Shown here piece by piece: positions 1 to 11,274 of a stretch of 64,000 nucleotides of DNA. This DNA is from Parasponia andersonii (taxonomy: Eukaryota; Streptophyta; Magnoliopsida; Rosales; Cannabaceae). The stretch covers positions 91,439 to 155,438 of the forward strand of contig JXTB01000049.1 of NCBI GenBank assembly GCA_002914805.1, written 5' to 3'. The first letter of the stretch is position 1. Each line of letters starts with the position of its first letter. A model generated the notes under the pieces. The model searched no databases. It was not told where the DNA came from and saw only the letters and a list, made by a program, of their open reading frames with translations. Position numbers and translations under genes: made by a program.

Positions 1-1414
1 ATGTCACATTTGGAGACAACACTAAAGGCAAGATTTTGGGTATAGGTAACATTAGTACTACATCCTCACCCACTATAGAAAATATTTTACTTATTGATAG
101 TTTTAAACACAATTTGCTGAGTATAAGTCAACTTTGTGATAAAGGTTATAGAGTCATTTTTTAGCCTTCCAAATGCTTGATTGAGGATACTTGTTCAAAA
201 GAAATTATTTTTGAAGGGGAAAGAAAAGACAATATTTACACTATTGATATTGAAAAATATTTTAGAGAAGATAAATGTTTTTCGGCTTTAAAAGATGATT
301 CTTGGCTTTGGCATAGAAGACTTGGACATGCTAACATGAATACTATTTCTAAGCTTTCAAAGAAAAAATTGTTAGTGGTCTACCGAGTTTACTCTTTGAA
401 AAAGGCAAGGTATGTGATGCATGCCAATTTCGAAAACAAATAAAAAGCTCTTTTAAATCCAAAAACGTCATCACTACTTCTAGACCTTTGCAACTACTTC
501 ACATGGATCTATTTGGACCATCAAGAGTAGGTAGTCTTAGCGGAAAACATTATGCTTTTGTGATAGTTAATGATTTTTCAAGATTAACTTGGGTTCTATT
601 TATTACTCATAAAAATAATGTTTTAAATGAACTTACTATTTTTTGTAAGAAAGTGCAAAATGAAAAATGCTACACCATCACATCTATTAGAAGTAATCAT
701 GGTGGAGAGTTTGAAACTGATGAAATGGAAGCTTTTTGCTATAAAATGGTTTTGATCATAATTTTTTCGCTCCTAGAACTCCACAACAAAATGGAGTTGT
801 AGAAAGAAAAAATAGAACCTTACAAGAAATGGCACAAAGCATGCTAAATGAAAATGGTTTGCCAAAATATTTTTGGGCTGAAGTAATAAGTACCGCTTAT
901 TATATTGTGAATAGAGTTATGATAAGACCAATTTTGAACAAGACACTTTATGAGCTTTGGAAAGGAAGAAAACCCAACATTGGTTATTTAAAAGTTTTTG
1001 GTTGTAATGTTTTATTTTGAATACTAAAGATAATTTGGTTAAATTTATTCAAAATCCAATGTTGGTATTTTTCTTGGAAACTCTACTACTAGTAAAGCTT
1101 ATAGAGTTTTCAACAAAAAAACCTTGATAGTAGAAGAATCTATGCATGTTGTTTTTGATGAATCTAACACTCTCTATAAGGGGAGAAATATAGATGACGA
1201 TGATGTTGTAGGTTTAGAACAAAGCTTAAATGAATTAAATGTCAATGAAAGATCAAATGAAGAAGAGGACAACCAACTACAACAAGACAAATATCTTAAG
1301 GAAGAAGGATGCGACAATGGTAATATTCTAACTATTCCTGAAGATTTAAAATTTAGTCATGCCCATCCTAAAGACCAAATTCTAGGTGATCCTTTACAAA
1401 GTGTCACAACTTAG
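1..1414 (+). pseudogene. Ty1-copia protease/integrase remnant
   Basis: Decayed copia polyprotein. In the first 440 bases the reading frame gives the stretch between protease and integrase, including the GAG-pre-integrase box WLWHRRLGHAN with its two His. Bases 488-802 give the integrase core (LLHMDLFGP, VNDFSRLTWV, then NHGGEFE), and 829-1020 its C-terminal part (NRVMIRPILNKTLYELW). Bases 1124-1414 match the linker before RT, ending in HPKDQILGDPLQSVTT. Stops (near 163 and 1020) and frameshifts (near 380 and 770) break it. The second catalytic Asp of the integrase, normally in a DHGGEF context, reads Asn. No RT or RNase H follows; the sequence runs straight into LTR-like DNA, so they appear to be deleted. 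The 5' part lies outside the window. The element family is certain, the subfamily less so. Confidence 0.88.
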
Positions 1415-1429
1415 TCCAAAGAAATTAAA

Positions 1430-2312
1430 AAAAAAAATCTTTTGTTTCTGACTGATTTTGGTCGACCAGGCTTGGTCGACCAAAATGAAGGCCAAAAATG
1501 ACCGTTGGAGTTGAATTGGCATTCCGGACTCCAACAGCTAGTTTTTTGATCGACCAAAAATATTTCTAGTTGATCAAAATTCTAGCAGCAAGATACTAAC
1601 GGTCGAAAACGGCTAGTTTTTGAAGATGCCTTTAAATAGAGCCAAGTTTGATGACTTAAAAAGAGAGAATACGAACCCATATTGATACACAATCAGTTTC
1701 TAAGTGTAAAAACTCTCTTTTACTTAACTATAACTTTCAAATCAATTTGAGCTATTTATAAAGCACCATTTATGTATTGTTCTCAAATCACCTAAGCTTA
1801 TATTGTATTATTTCTTTGAGAGGTGATTCTTTGAGTGAGTGTTTACTTATATTTTCATAAAACTATTATTGAGAAGTGAGATTGGCACCGAAGTCATAAA
1901 CAACTCAGTATAGGTGAGGTGGACACCGGATTCTAAACAATCCGTAGTAGGCGTAATAGAGCCAGATTCAGGACTATTGTATAGGCGTGGGTATGCCTAA
2001 GAAAAAATCACTCCGGATTGTACAAGGGGTCGGTCAAGCCCATAATTTTGATCCGATAATGGAAAGCTCTAAGCAAGTTGCGAAGAGGCGGGGACGTAAG
2101 CAAACCGTCTTATTTGTCGAACCTCATAAAAATAGAATTTGAATCTCTCTATCCTTATCTCTTTAATTTATTTACTTTGATATTGTGCTTATTTATTTGT
2201 TATTTTTACTTGTCCCATTCATTATTTACTTAATCTTATTACTCTAATTAAAAAGTTTGTAAAAGTCTTAAAAACCCAGTTCACTCCCTCTCTTAGGTTA
2301 GCTATTCTTAGG
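1430..2312 (+). repeat. Sirevirus-like copia LTR region (edges uncertain)
   Basis: Non-coding stretch directly after the copia remnant. It has features I know from Sirevirus/SIRE-type LTRs: a possible TATA-like CTTTAAATAGAG near 1629, a block reading GGGGACGTAAGC with GTCGAACCTC near 2091-2125, and a closing pyrimidine-rich CACTCCCTCTCTTAGG before GGACAACA at about 2312. I could not fix the 5' edge, and no second LTR copy is in the window. A near-perfect 30-nt palindrome lies at 1456-1485. Confidence 0.5.
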
Positions 2313-2879
2313 ACAACAAAAAATAGGTACAAAATCCTCTGTTAGAAAATCATAGCGTCAAAATACTCATATACATAAGTCGTAGTAAAAAAGTAGGCGA
2401 TCTTCCTCTGATCTCAACCATCAATAATACCCTTTGCAATGTAAGAATATATGTGAATATGAAGCTTAGTAAGTAGTATATACAGAATTGCACAAGACAA
2501 AGAACAAATAATCATTTGATTGAGATCCATATGAATATTATATTATCTGACAAGACTGTGAATCGTATACTGAGCCACTCAGAGAATATATAACACATCA
2601 TAAGCTATATGGAGGTCCAGAGCCCCAAAGAATCCCTTCTGTGTGTAGTAGAGATCCACCCCATACCGCCGTCATAGTGTTCCTGAAGAAACTATAGTGT
2701 CCTTGAAAGAACCAAAGTGTTTCTAAAGGAACCAGAATGTCTTCAAAGGATTTATATCACATATTTAAGCACTGATCTACCATATCCTATTCACCAATAC
2801 TCGTATGCTATATAAATGTACCATGTGTTCATATCTCCTGCAAAATATAACGACAGATACATATGTATATATGTCTATA
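2313..2879. other. Non-coding flank interrupted by the gypsy element
   Basis: No gene seen. This is the left half of the target site of the gypsy insertion; the right half resumes at 14095. It contains a short degenerate tandem array at 2673-2750. It could be part of an older element, but I do not recognise one. Confidence 0.5.
2673..2750. repeat. Degenerate ~20-bp tandem repeat
   Basis: Four units of about 20-21 bases with consensus near ATAGTGTTCCTGAAAGAACC: starts near 2673 (ATAGTGTTCCTG), 2693 (ATAGTGTCCTTG), 2714 (AAGTGTTTCTAA) and 2734 (GAATGTCTTC). Seen directly by eye; function unknown. Confidence 0.6.
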
Positions 2880-2884
2880 GATTC
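2880..2884. repeat. Target site duplication GATTC, left copy
   Basis: GATTC precedes the left LTR and recurs exactly after the right LTR at 14095-14099. Five bases is the normal length for gypsy integrases. Confidence 0.85.
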
Positions 2885-3170
2885 TGTTGATAGAGGTTTT
2901 GTCAACAATAAATTTTAGAAAAAATTACGAGTGTGGCTTGTGTGAATAGGGTTATTAATCAAAGCAAATAAATAGGCAAAGATTATATAGTTGTTCAGCC
3001 CCGAAAAAGATGAACTTACGTCCACTATTTTTCATATCTTCTGGAGAATTACAAGAACTCAAAATTACAATGTATTGTCCAGAAAAAAGAAGAAAATAGT
3101 CTTAAGAGTTCCTTAGCTTCTCTAGATTCGGAAAAAGTCCTATCTCCCTCTCCTGAAATATTGAACTCTT

Positions 3171-3178
3171 TTTATATA
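3171..3178 (-). promoter_or_regulatory. TATA box of the gypsy 3' LTR
   Basis: TATATAAA on the minus strand. The same box is at 13665-13672 in the right LTR, which is the one that would drive element transcription. Confidence 0.6.
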
Positions 3179-3364
3179 GATGAGGTTAACTCAATGTTCC
3201 TAATTGTGAGAATGGGTAACTATACAATCGAGTAATACAATTTGAGTAACAATATAATTGGGTAATCACTTAAATTGGGTAACTGGTCGAACTTGAAAAA
3301 GAAACTTTTGTTTCCCTTTCCTTGTAGGTTACCCGTTTGACGAAGCATAGACTAGTCTCCTTTT

Positions 3365-3560
3365 CATTCAAGTCGCACATAACCTATTCGGAGGAGATCG
3401 CACGTAACTTATACAGTGGAGGTCACATGCAACCTATACGGTGAAGGTCGCATGCAACCCTTTCGGATGAGGTTGCACGTAACTTATGAGGTGGAGGTCG
3501 CATGCAACTTATGCGGTGGAAGTCGAACGCAACCCTTTCGGATGAGGTCGCACTTAATCT
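3365..3560 (-). repeat. U3 tandem repeats of the gypsy LTR
   Basis: About seven degenerate units of roughly 25-27 bases, each with GTCGCA(C/T)G(T/C)AAC followed by TATGCGGTGGAG or TTTCGGATGAG. The same array is in the other LTR (about 13865-14055). It lies upstream of the LTR TATA box in element orientation, where retrotransposon enhancer repeats are usually found; the enhancer role is inference. Confidence 0.75.
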
Positions 3561-3600
3561 TACTCATACGACCTGACATAGGATTTTAGACCGCACAACA

Positions 3601-3615
3601 ATTGCCCCCTAGCTC
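3601..3615 (-). other. Polypurine tract of the gypsy element
   Basis: On the minus strand GAGCTAGGGGGCAAT directly abuts the LTR start TGTTGTG. A G-rich purine run at this position is the expected primer for plus-strand DNA synthesis and confirms the orientation. Confidence 0.75.
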
Positions 3616-4566
3616 TATTAGTTCTTTAGGATAAAATGGAGCTTCCTTTTAATGTAAGTGAATGTGAACTTAAAAAATGCAATGTCACGGCCTAGACCTG
3701 AGATCCTTGAAGAGTTGAAGAGTCGCCAGATCTCAAATCTCACATTTCTCAAGATCACGCACACATTTTTCTGACAGATAAAAACACATGTCACCTTTTC
3801 TAAGAAAAATAGCAGAACTCGAGGAGACTCAAGGATATCAATGACGCCAACTGTCGTTTTTAAACCAAATCGTTTCAAATTTCGAAAGATACTGATTTAA
3901 TTTCAGAAAAAATCAAATCCCGCGTGAACTTCGGCCTTTAGATCTAAAAATCAAATACCTTGATATACAGCTGTGATTTAGCGATGCTCGAGGAATAAAT
4001 ATCGGAAATCAATCCGCTTCTGCTTCTTCATTACAGACTCTCATTTTTCATCTTTCTAAAATCCTGAAGTATTTCAGAGCAAACCCTACAGTGCCGTTTC
4101 ATTCTTCAGCTCGCACAATTCCAGTATCTTCTCCGACAGAGTTCAGACCATATCTCAATCCCTCTGCTTTCGAAGAAAGGGTAGTTCATTCCTTCTCTCC
4201 TATTGTTCTTTGTTTGTTCTCGGAAAAACTTACTGTTTCAATTTCTAGGAATAGAAACACATCCCATATTCGAACAAACTGGAATGAGAATTTTTCAAAT
4301 CCCCCTTTACCGGTTCATAGAATAGACTCTTACTAGATAATGGTCAAAGATAAACTCGTGAAAAGAGTTTCTAGGGTCTGATACCCTATTTATTTATTTT
4401 TTGACGAACTGCTCGAGCAATTTTTATGAATCTGTAGACCAATTAGAAAAAATTCGATGAACTTGCTTGTTAGTACAATCCTAGGGTGAACCTCTAAAAT
4501 TTACTAGCACATAGTGAAAATCCTCGATGCTCGCGTAGGACTAAATCCATCCGTATTTCTTTTCAG

Positions 4567-6713
4567 ATGTCTAGTAGTGAGGATTTTAGGGAAGGGAATG
4601 CATTTTCTAGAGAATCTGACTCCAGTGTTAGCTCCATAAACCTCGAAGACTATCTTGAGCCAGAACCCGAGGTAGAGATAACAAGGGTCAGGCAAAATAG
4701 TCCTCACATAGGCGACCTCTCTCAGGACCAGTGACCTCGACATATCAGGGATGCCCCTACCTTCTCATCGGATATCAATACGTATAGGGGAATCGGTCAG
4801 GTACCAACATAAGGACGAGCTGCACATCGAACAAGCTAAGTAAAATCGTGTGCAGCTATAAGATCACCATCCCTCTTCGCCTGCCCATGGAATTCAATCG
4901 ACCATACATACCACCACGTGGAATTGCTTCTTTTTCTGAAGCAGTTCTCAAGTGCGGTGTCCACCTCCCACTTCATCCGTACATAAAATCAATTATCGAC
5001 TACTATGGGGTCGTCTCTTTCCAACTGACTCCTAATACATATAGATATATGGTAGATTTGTATATACTTTACCACAAATTTGGTTTAGACCCCCCTTCTC
5101 CTGAAAAGTTCGCTGGGTTTTACCAAGTAAAATCAAACCCGTCAGATCTTGGCTTCTTTTATGCGAGTAAATGGTCGAACCATGCAATAAAAACAATCTA
5201 CAGGATTCACAACAACATGGAAAAATGGAAAAATCCATTTTTCCACTTTGACTATGTGGATAACGGCTTCTTTCAAAATCCCAGTAGGTAGTTTTCCAAT
5301 TTATCACCTTGTTCTATTTTGTTATTTTTATCCTGATCGCACTCGCATGTCATTGCAGACAACAGGGGACGGCCCGGACTTTCTAGGGAACAGCTCGCAA
5401 GGGTGTACAAAATCAACGACCTTCCAATCGAGGAATTTGAATGGAAGGTACTTGGAACTTCCAGGAACCTGGTCGCTTGCGGTCTGCTTCCAAAGGGAGC
5501 CGCGTTCCCTGACTCCCCTGTCCGTTCATCCAGACCTTCGAGCTCGAAGAAAAAGAAGCCAAGGAAGTAGACGGATACAGATTCCTCGTTTTTCAAACTT
5601 AGGAAACGAAAAGCACCTGCCACCCCTCCAGCTTCGGAACCTTCCTCTCCAGAAACAACGTCACCTCCAGCTCCTCAACCAGCTCCTCAACAAGAAGAAG
5701 GTAATCATATATACATTTTCTAATTATCATTGTATTATATCATCTTGCTCACTGACATATCTATACAGAGATGGTTATCGGTAGCGGCCTGCGAGCACCA
5801 CCCTCTACTCTCGGGTCTATTGCAAAATCCAAGACACCCGAGAGCACTCCATCATCGAAAGGGAAAGAGAAGGTCGACAACTCTAAAAAATGAAAAGTTG
5901 CCTTCGAGAACATCCCGGCAAGCTCGCCTCCTCCACAGCCTCAGACATTGAGCCATTCTGAACTACCCAAAGAGGCTGCCACCTTTTCGGAACCGAACCT
6001 GGCAGATAAGAATGAGGAGCTCTTTGTGCTCCTTAATCAATTACCAGAGAAGGTTGGTATGATCGCAGCTTTCATTGATCGCTTCACTTTCGAGGAGGGC
6101 TGGGAGCGGATGAAGCGACGATCTGCCAAGGTCGCTTATGGTTCTGCGATGAGGATGCTGGCCAATGTAAGTACCTTTTTATCCTCTCCCCAAATGTATT
6201 ATTTCTTGGTATTAATGGTTATATTTTCAGACCGTGGCTACTGTTGTCCTGATACACGACCCGGTCCTCGAATGCTTGGAGAAGGCCGAAAAAGTTGAAA
6301 AGATAACCCAAGCATTCGAGAACTCGGAGAAAGCTCAGGAGGAGGAGAAAAAAGCCTTTGACTTGGAAAGGCAACAGCTACTTGAAGGCCTAACCAAGGA
6401 GAAGCTTGAGAAGGAGAACCTTGAGGAGAAAGTCAAAGAGCTCGAGAAAACCATCTCTGAGCATCCGGATCGCTTGAGGGAGGCGACAACAGAGGTGGTT
6501 CACAAAGCTATCGAAGAGTTCAAGGCGACTAAAGTCAAAGAGCTCGAAGATAAAGCTAGTGACATCGCCTCGTCGACCATCATTTTTAACATCTTCTGCG
6601 AGCATCCGGACTTTGACTTCTCCATCCTTGGCGAGGACGTGGTCCAGCTTGTCCAGAGTTGGAGGGAGGATACTGCCAAAACTTGGGATGGCGGTGCGAG
6701 CACTTCCGCATAA
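4567..6713 (+). pseudogene. Spliced antisense ORF of the gypsy element (putative gypsy-type transposon protein family)
   Basis: Runs opposite to gag-pol, between integrase and the 3' LTR. An acidic N-terminus starts at 4567 (MSSSEDFREGNAFSRE) just after a TTTTTCAG acceptor-like site. The conserved region follows at 4848-5283 (GVHLPLHPYIKSIIDYYG, then FGLDPPSPEKF). Introns fit GT-AG and keep frame: 5284-5358, 5701-5768 and 6167-6230. Exon 2 reads LSREQLARVYKIND and VACGLLPKGAAFPD, then a Pro-rich tail. Exons 3-4 give an AALI-type linker and a Glu/Lys-rich coiled coil (about 6290-6560), ending TAA at 6711-6713. In-frame stops at 5568-5570 (TAG) and 5891-5893 (TGA), plus disruption between 4733 and 4848, make it non-functional. 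Antisense ORFs of this protein family are known in Tat-group elements; their function is unknown. Confidence 0.78.
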
Positions 6714-7663
6714 TAAAACTTGTATTTTTTTATTATTTTTAGAACAATGCGAGCTTGGTCCCCCTTCCTCTCTGCTTATGTACGAGTGCAAAAATTCTTT
6801 AATGAATATTATTTCTCTATCAGATTCCTGCAAAATAATGAAAACACAATACTAATTTTAACTAAGTAGTCAATCACTAAGTGACTGATCAGTACACTTT
6901 TTGCGATTTGAATCCAACTAACTTAAAACGAGTTTTAAGTGTTAGGATAGGTTAGGTCGCTTAAGAAAACAGCAAATACGAGTGATGCAAACTCAACTAT
7001 TTTTCAAAAGTTCCATGACAAAATAGGATATAGCAATATATCACATCGAACAATGAAGGTTTGGCTTAGTTACTTTTTTGTTCGATGAGGGAAATTACGT
7101 AATACGACATGCTAAGGCATGAAGCGAGGAGAAAATCCTAGGATCTTAAGAAATTCCAGATATTTCAACGATCTAAAACTCCGTCGCTTCTAAATGGACG
7201 TTTTGTATAGTCCTTTAGGAAACAAGTAGGAGATAATATTCTGATCCCACTACCCCCCGAGTTTTATGGTGTCCGAAAACTGCCATAAAACTATAAGAGA
7301 TGAACCAAATGAAGTTGAAGTAATAGCCGAAGAAATATTATTGACGAACGACATCGAATGACGAAAGAACGAAGATACAGTAAGCCATTGAAATCACATG
7401 GAAGATAAACATGAAGATTCATTGATAATAACGATGAAATTATTCTACATTCCAAGCATGTTCGATCTTTTGTCCGCCGATACGAGCTAGGTTGTATGTC
7501 CCAGATCGAATGACGTTATCAATAACATAAGGCCCTCCCAGGAAGGTCCAAATACGCCAGCACCATGCTCTTTATTATTAGGTAGAACTCTTCGAATGAC
7601 AAGATCACCAACTTCAAAATGTTTACTTTTGACTTTGGAGTTATAATGTTGAGCAGTGCGTTA

Positions 7664-8475
7664 TTAATATGATTCAATTCGAAGTTGAGATTGTTCACGC
7701 CTCTCTTCTAAAAAATTGAGTTCAATTCTCAGTAATACATCATTCTGATTTTGCTCATAAACAGATTGCGGTAGAGAGCCCGCACCAATTTCAACTGGGA
7801 TCATTGCTTCATATCCATAAGCTAAAGAGAATAGACTCTCTGTAGTAATGGTTCGTTGAGTGGTGCGATAAGCCCATAAAACTTCTGGAAGTACTTCTAG
7901 CCAAGCTCCTTTATGCTCCTCCAGCTTTATCTTTATATTCTGTTTAAGTATTTTGCTTATCGCTTCGACCTGCCCATTAGCTTGCGGATGAACAACAGTA
8001 GAGAAACTCTTCTTGATGCCCAAGTTGTTGTAGAAGTCACGGAACTCATCACAGTCGAATTGTTTCCCATTATCAGAAATTATACTATGCGGTATACTAT
8101 AACAGCAGATTATAGATTTGTAAACAAAATCTATCATCTTCTTTGCGGAAATGGTGCTCAAGGCCTCAGCTTCCGCCCATTTTATGAAATAATCTACTGC
8201 GACCACCGTATACTTCAAACCACCTCATGCTAATAGAAGCATCCTGATAATATCAATTCCCAAACAGCAAATGGCCATGGACTAGTCATTGTAGTTAAAG
8301 GAACATGTGGTTTTCTAGGAATAGTCGCAAATCGTTGACATTTATCACACCTCCTAGCAAATTCCAATGTATCCTTCTTCATAGTCGGCCAAAAATACCG
8401 TTGTCGAAGAATCTTGTTTGCAAGTGCTTGCCCCCCAAAATGATTTCTACATATTCTTTCGTGAATTTCCCTCAT
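7664..8475 (-). pseudogene. Gypsy integrase
   Basis: From 8475 the HHCC zinc domain is readable (HERICRNHFGG, then CDKCQRFA), followed after a stop near 8230 by the catalytic core at 8218-7664: VVAVDYFIKWAEAEA (first Asp), IISDNGKQFD (second Asp) and HPQANGQVEA (Glu). The DDE triad is intact, but the zinc domain and core are separated by a stop and the C-terminus is cut. It would insert the element's cDNA into host DNA. Confidence 0.92.
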
Positions 8476-8631
8476 AATATAGCGTGCTTTTTCATCATTG
8501 ACACATAATAATAATAGTGAGCTAAAACTCCTTCGATTAAACTTCTCATCATGGATGATATAGTGGGCTGCCTTCGTGCGGAGTCGCTTTGCATCGTCTT
8601 TGCTCCCAGGAAAATCGCCATTTTGTATATA

Positions 8632-9135
8632 TTACATTATAGGATCCATCCACGATAGTTTTTCGTCAACTGGCATAGTTACTTGGGGTTCGACCTCGAT
8701 GCTTGGCGATACAAGAAATTCAACAGGAACTACCTTCAATAATTCTGCATCTTTCGTTGAAGCGAGCTTAGCAAGTGCATCCGCCCGGGTATTTTTAATG
8801 CGAGGAAGAAGCTCAATGTTATAAGCGGTGAATATTAAGAACAATTCTTGTACCTTCTGCAAATAGGCCATCATTGTCTCCCCTCTTGCATGGTAATTGC
8901 CCTTAACCTAACAAACGACCAACTGGGAGTCGCTGTACACTTCAAACATCTCGACCTTCATTTCCTGTGCAAGCTTTAGCCTAGCTATCAGTGCTTCATA
9001 TTCAGCCTCATTATTCGACATTGGGAACTTGAAGCGAAGTGCACAATGAATGTTGTGCCCTTTAGGACTGATTAAAACTAGGCCCGCACCTGCTCCATTT
9101 TCATTCGATGACCCATCAACATGAAGTTTCCACAA
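8632..9135 (-). pseudogene. Gypsy RNase H (second, plant-type) and linker to integrase
   Basis: Starts WKLHVDGSSNENGAGAGLVL with the first catalytic Asp, then NNEAEYEALIARL (Glu) and VYSDSQLVV (Asp), a typical RNase H order. A stop near 8908 separates it from the 8874-8632 part (ADALAKLAST, the conserved C-terminal box). A separate, more degraded RT-associated RNase H lies at about 9600-9270, so this element carries the two RNase H domains reported for the Tat group. Confidence 0.85.
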
Positions 9136-9269
9136 CCTTGATGTATCTGAAGCGGGATTTTCGAGTACTCCTGTGAGAAGATCGACATTATATATAAATT
9201 CTGCAATAAAATCCGTGAGGGCCTGACACTTTATGGCAGTGCAAGGTTGAAAATTGATGTCAAATTAAC

Positions 9270-10420
9270 TCAATTCAACAGCCCACTTAAGCAGCCGTCC
9301 TGATGCCTCAGGTTTCTGTAGAACCTGTTTCAACGGAAAATTCGTGAAAACCCTAATGGAGTGAGCATGAAAGTAAGGTCGAAGCTTTCTTGATGCGATG
9401 ACGAGCACTAGCGCCAAGTTCTCTATCTCTGGATACCTAGTTTCGGCATCAAGTAATCTTTTATTTACATAATAGACAGGTCACTGTATATTTTTCTCCT
9501 CGTGAATTAATGCAGCACTCGTCACATATTTGGAAACAGTGAGATATAAGCATAATTCTTCTTCTGGGTATGGCTTCGACAAGAGTGGAGGAGAACCCAA
9601 GTGCTTTTTCAACTCTTGAAACGCCTGCTCGCATTCTTTCATCTATTCAAACCTCTTTGATCCTTTCAATACTTCAAAGAAAGGTTAGCATTTATCGGTT
9701 GATCTGGATACAAACTGACTCAGTATAGCTACTCTTCCTGCTAGGCTCTGCACATCCTTGGGTTTATGAGGAGATTGCATATCAATCAACACTTGTATCT
9801 TCTAAGGGTTCGCTTCAATACCTCACTGATTGACCATAAAACCCAGAAATTTTCCAGATATTACCCCGAACATACTTCTGGGGATTCAGCTTCATTTGCT
9901 ATTTCTGGAGAATCTTGAACATCTCATCAAGCTGCTTGATGTGATCTTCAGCTTTCTCCGACTTCACCAACATATCGTCGACGTATACCTCCATTGTCTT
10001 GCCAATTTATTTTGCAAACATCATATTGACAAGATGCTGGTAGGTCGCTCCTGCATTGACAAGTCCGAAGGGCATCTTTTTATAGCAATATAATCCTCGA
10101 TCTATAATGAACGAGGTATGCTCCTCATCTAGCTCGTACATGGGGATTTGATTATACCCAGAATATGTGTCCATGAAACTTAAGAGTTCATGCCTCGATG
10201 TCGCATCTACAAGCTGGTTGATTCTCGGAAGAGGGAAGCTATCCTTCGGGCATGTTTTGTTAAGATCAGTGAAATCGATACACGTTCTCCACTTCCCATT
10301 GGGTTTCTTCACCAAAACCGGGTTTGCAAGCCAGTCAGGGTAAAACGATTCTCTTATAAATCCAATTTCGAGCAGCTTCTCCACCTCTTCCTTTAACGCG
10401 ACGTAGCGCTCTATATTCAT
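9270..10420 (-). pseudogene. Gypsy reverse transcriptase and first RNase H
   Basis: 10420-10007 reads VEKLLEIGFIRE, WRTCIDFTDLNKTCPKD, FMDTYSGYNQI and MPFGLVNAGATYQ, all RT palm/finger motifs. After a stop the active-site YVDD follows at 9985-9974, then [12 protein letters not shown]. Further minus-strand sequence to about 9270 keeps RNase H-like similarity with many stops. Confidence 0.92.
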
Positions 10421-10689
10421 AGCTCTTCTTTTCTATCATACAGGCTTCTTTGTCGGATCTATGTTAAGACGGTGGCATATGATCCTCAAATCGATCCCTA
10501 CCATGTCCGAATGTCGCCATGCGAAGACATCCAAGTTAGATTTTAGAAAAGCGACCAACGATGCTCGCACAGACTCTTGAATCTTCGTTCCAATCTTTAA
10601 AGTCTTGGAAGACATGTCGAATAATAAGTCCTCCAGATCTTCAATGGGTCCAGTTCTGACCTCTTTGTCTATTTCTCGAGGATCTAAGT

Positions 10690-10850
10690 CTTCGCTGGTC
10701 GTTTTGATTGACCTTTAACTGACGGTTCGACTGGCGCTTTGTCTGATGACTCAACTGAAGCTTCGACTGACACTTTGTCTGACGACTCAACTGAAGCTTC
10801 AATTGACGCTTTACTCGATGCTTCAACTGATGCTTTCTCTGGCAGCTAGA
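10690..10850 (-). repeat. In-frame tandem repeat in the protease-RT linker
   Basis: Roughly 35-bp units give the repeated peptide EASVESSDK with variants (KASVEASSKASIEASVESSD..., VSVEASVESSDKAPVEPSV). On the plus strand the repeat shows as GACTCAACTGAAGCTTC. Encoded between protease and RT, so probably a flexible acidic linker. Confidence 0.75.
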
Positions 10851-11274
10851 CCATCATTGTACGAGACGTCGCATCCTTTGCTGCGAGTTTCAACGAGTTA
10901 TTATAACAAGTCCTCTCATCATATTGGTTTCCTCGCACCTCGCCTACCCCGTGTTGGGTCGGGAATTTTATAGTGAGATGGTAGATTGAAGTGACGGCTC
11001 GAAGTTCCCTCAGTGTCGGTCTTCCCAGCACAGCATTGAATGCAGAGGGGCAATCTACCACCAAAAATTGGGTCATTATCATTGAAACCCTAGGATAGGT
11101 TCCAACGTTGACCATTAATTCAATCATGCCTATAGGCATCAGGCTGTCACCAGTGAAACCATAGAGTGGAGTGACGGTAGACTTCAAGTCGCTCTCATTC
11201 AATCCCATCTTCTTAAAGGTGTCGTAGTACAGGATGTCCACAGCACTCCCGTTATCAACTAATACTCGCCACAA
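10846..11274 (-). pseudogene. Gypsy aspartic protease
   Basis: Begins WRVLVDNGSAVDILY, with the D-N-G in the place of the usual D-[ST]-G active site, followed by LYGFTGDSLMPIG and AFNAVLGRPTLREL, the flap and C-terminal motifs of Tat-type proteases. It would cut the Gag-Pol polyprotein. The Asn next to the catalytic Asp is unusual. Confidence 0.85.

Larger units (their letters stand above)
2885..3600 (-). repeat. Gypsy 3' LTR
   Basis: 716 bases, same length as its partner at 13379-14094. On the minus strand it opens TGTTGTGCGG and closes with CTATCAACA. A TATATAAA box is at 3171-3178 (minus). The U3 part (about 3365-3560) is made of repeats with the core GGTCGCATGCAACTTATGCGG. The polypurine tract lies just inside it at 3601-3615. 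Confidence 0.93.

Noticed and set aside
3365..3560. CRISPR-like array
   Set aside because: Repeats are contiguous and degenerate inside a plant LTR, with no unique spacers.
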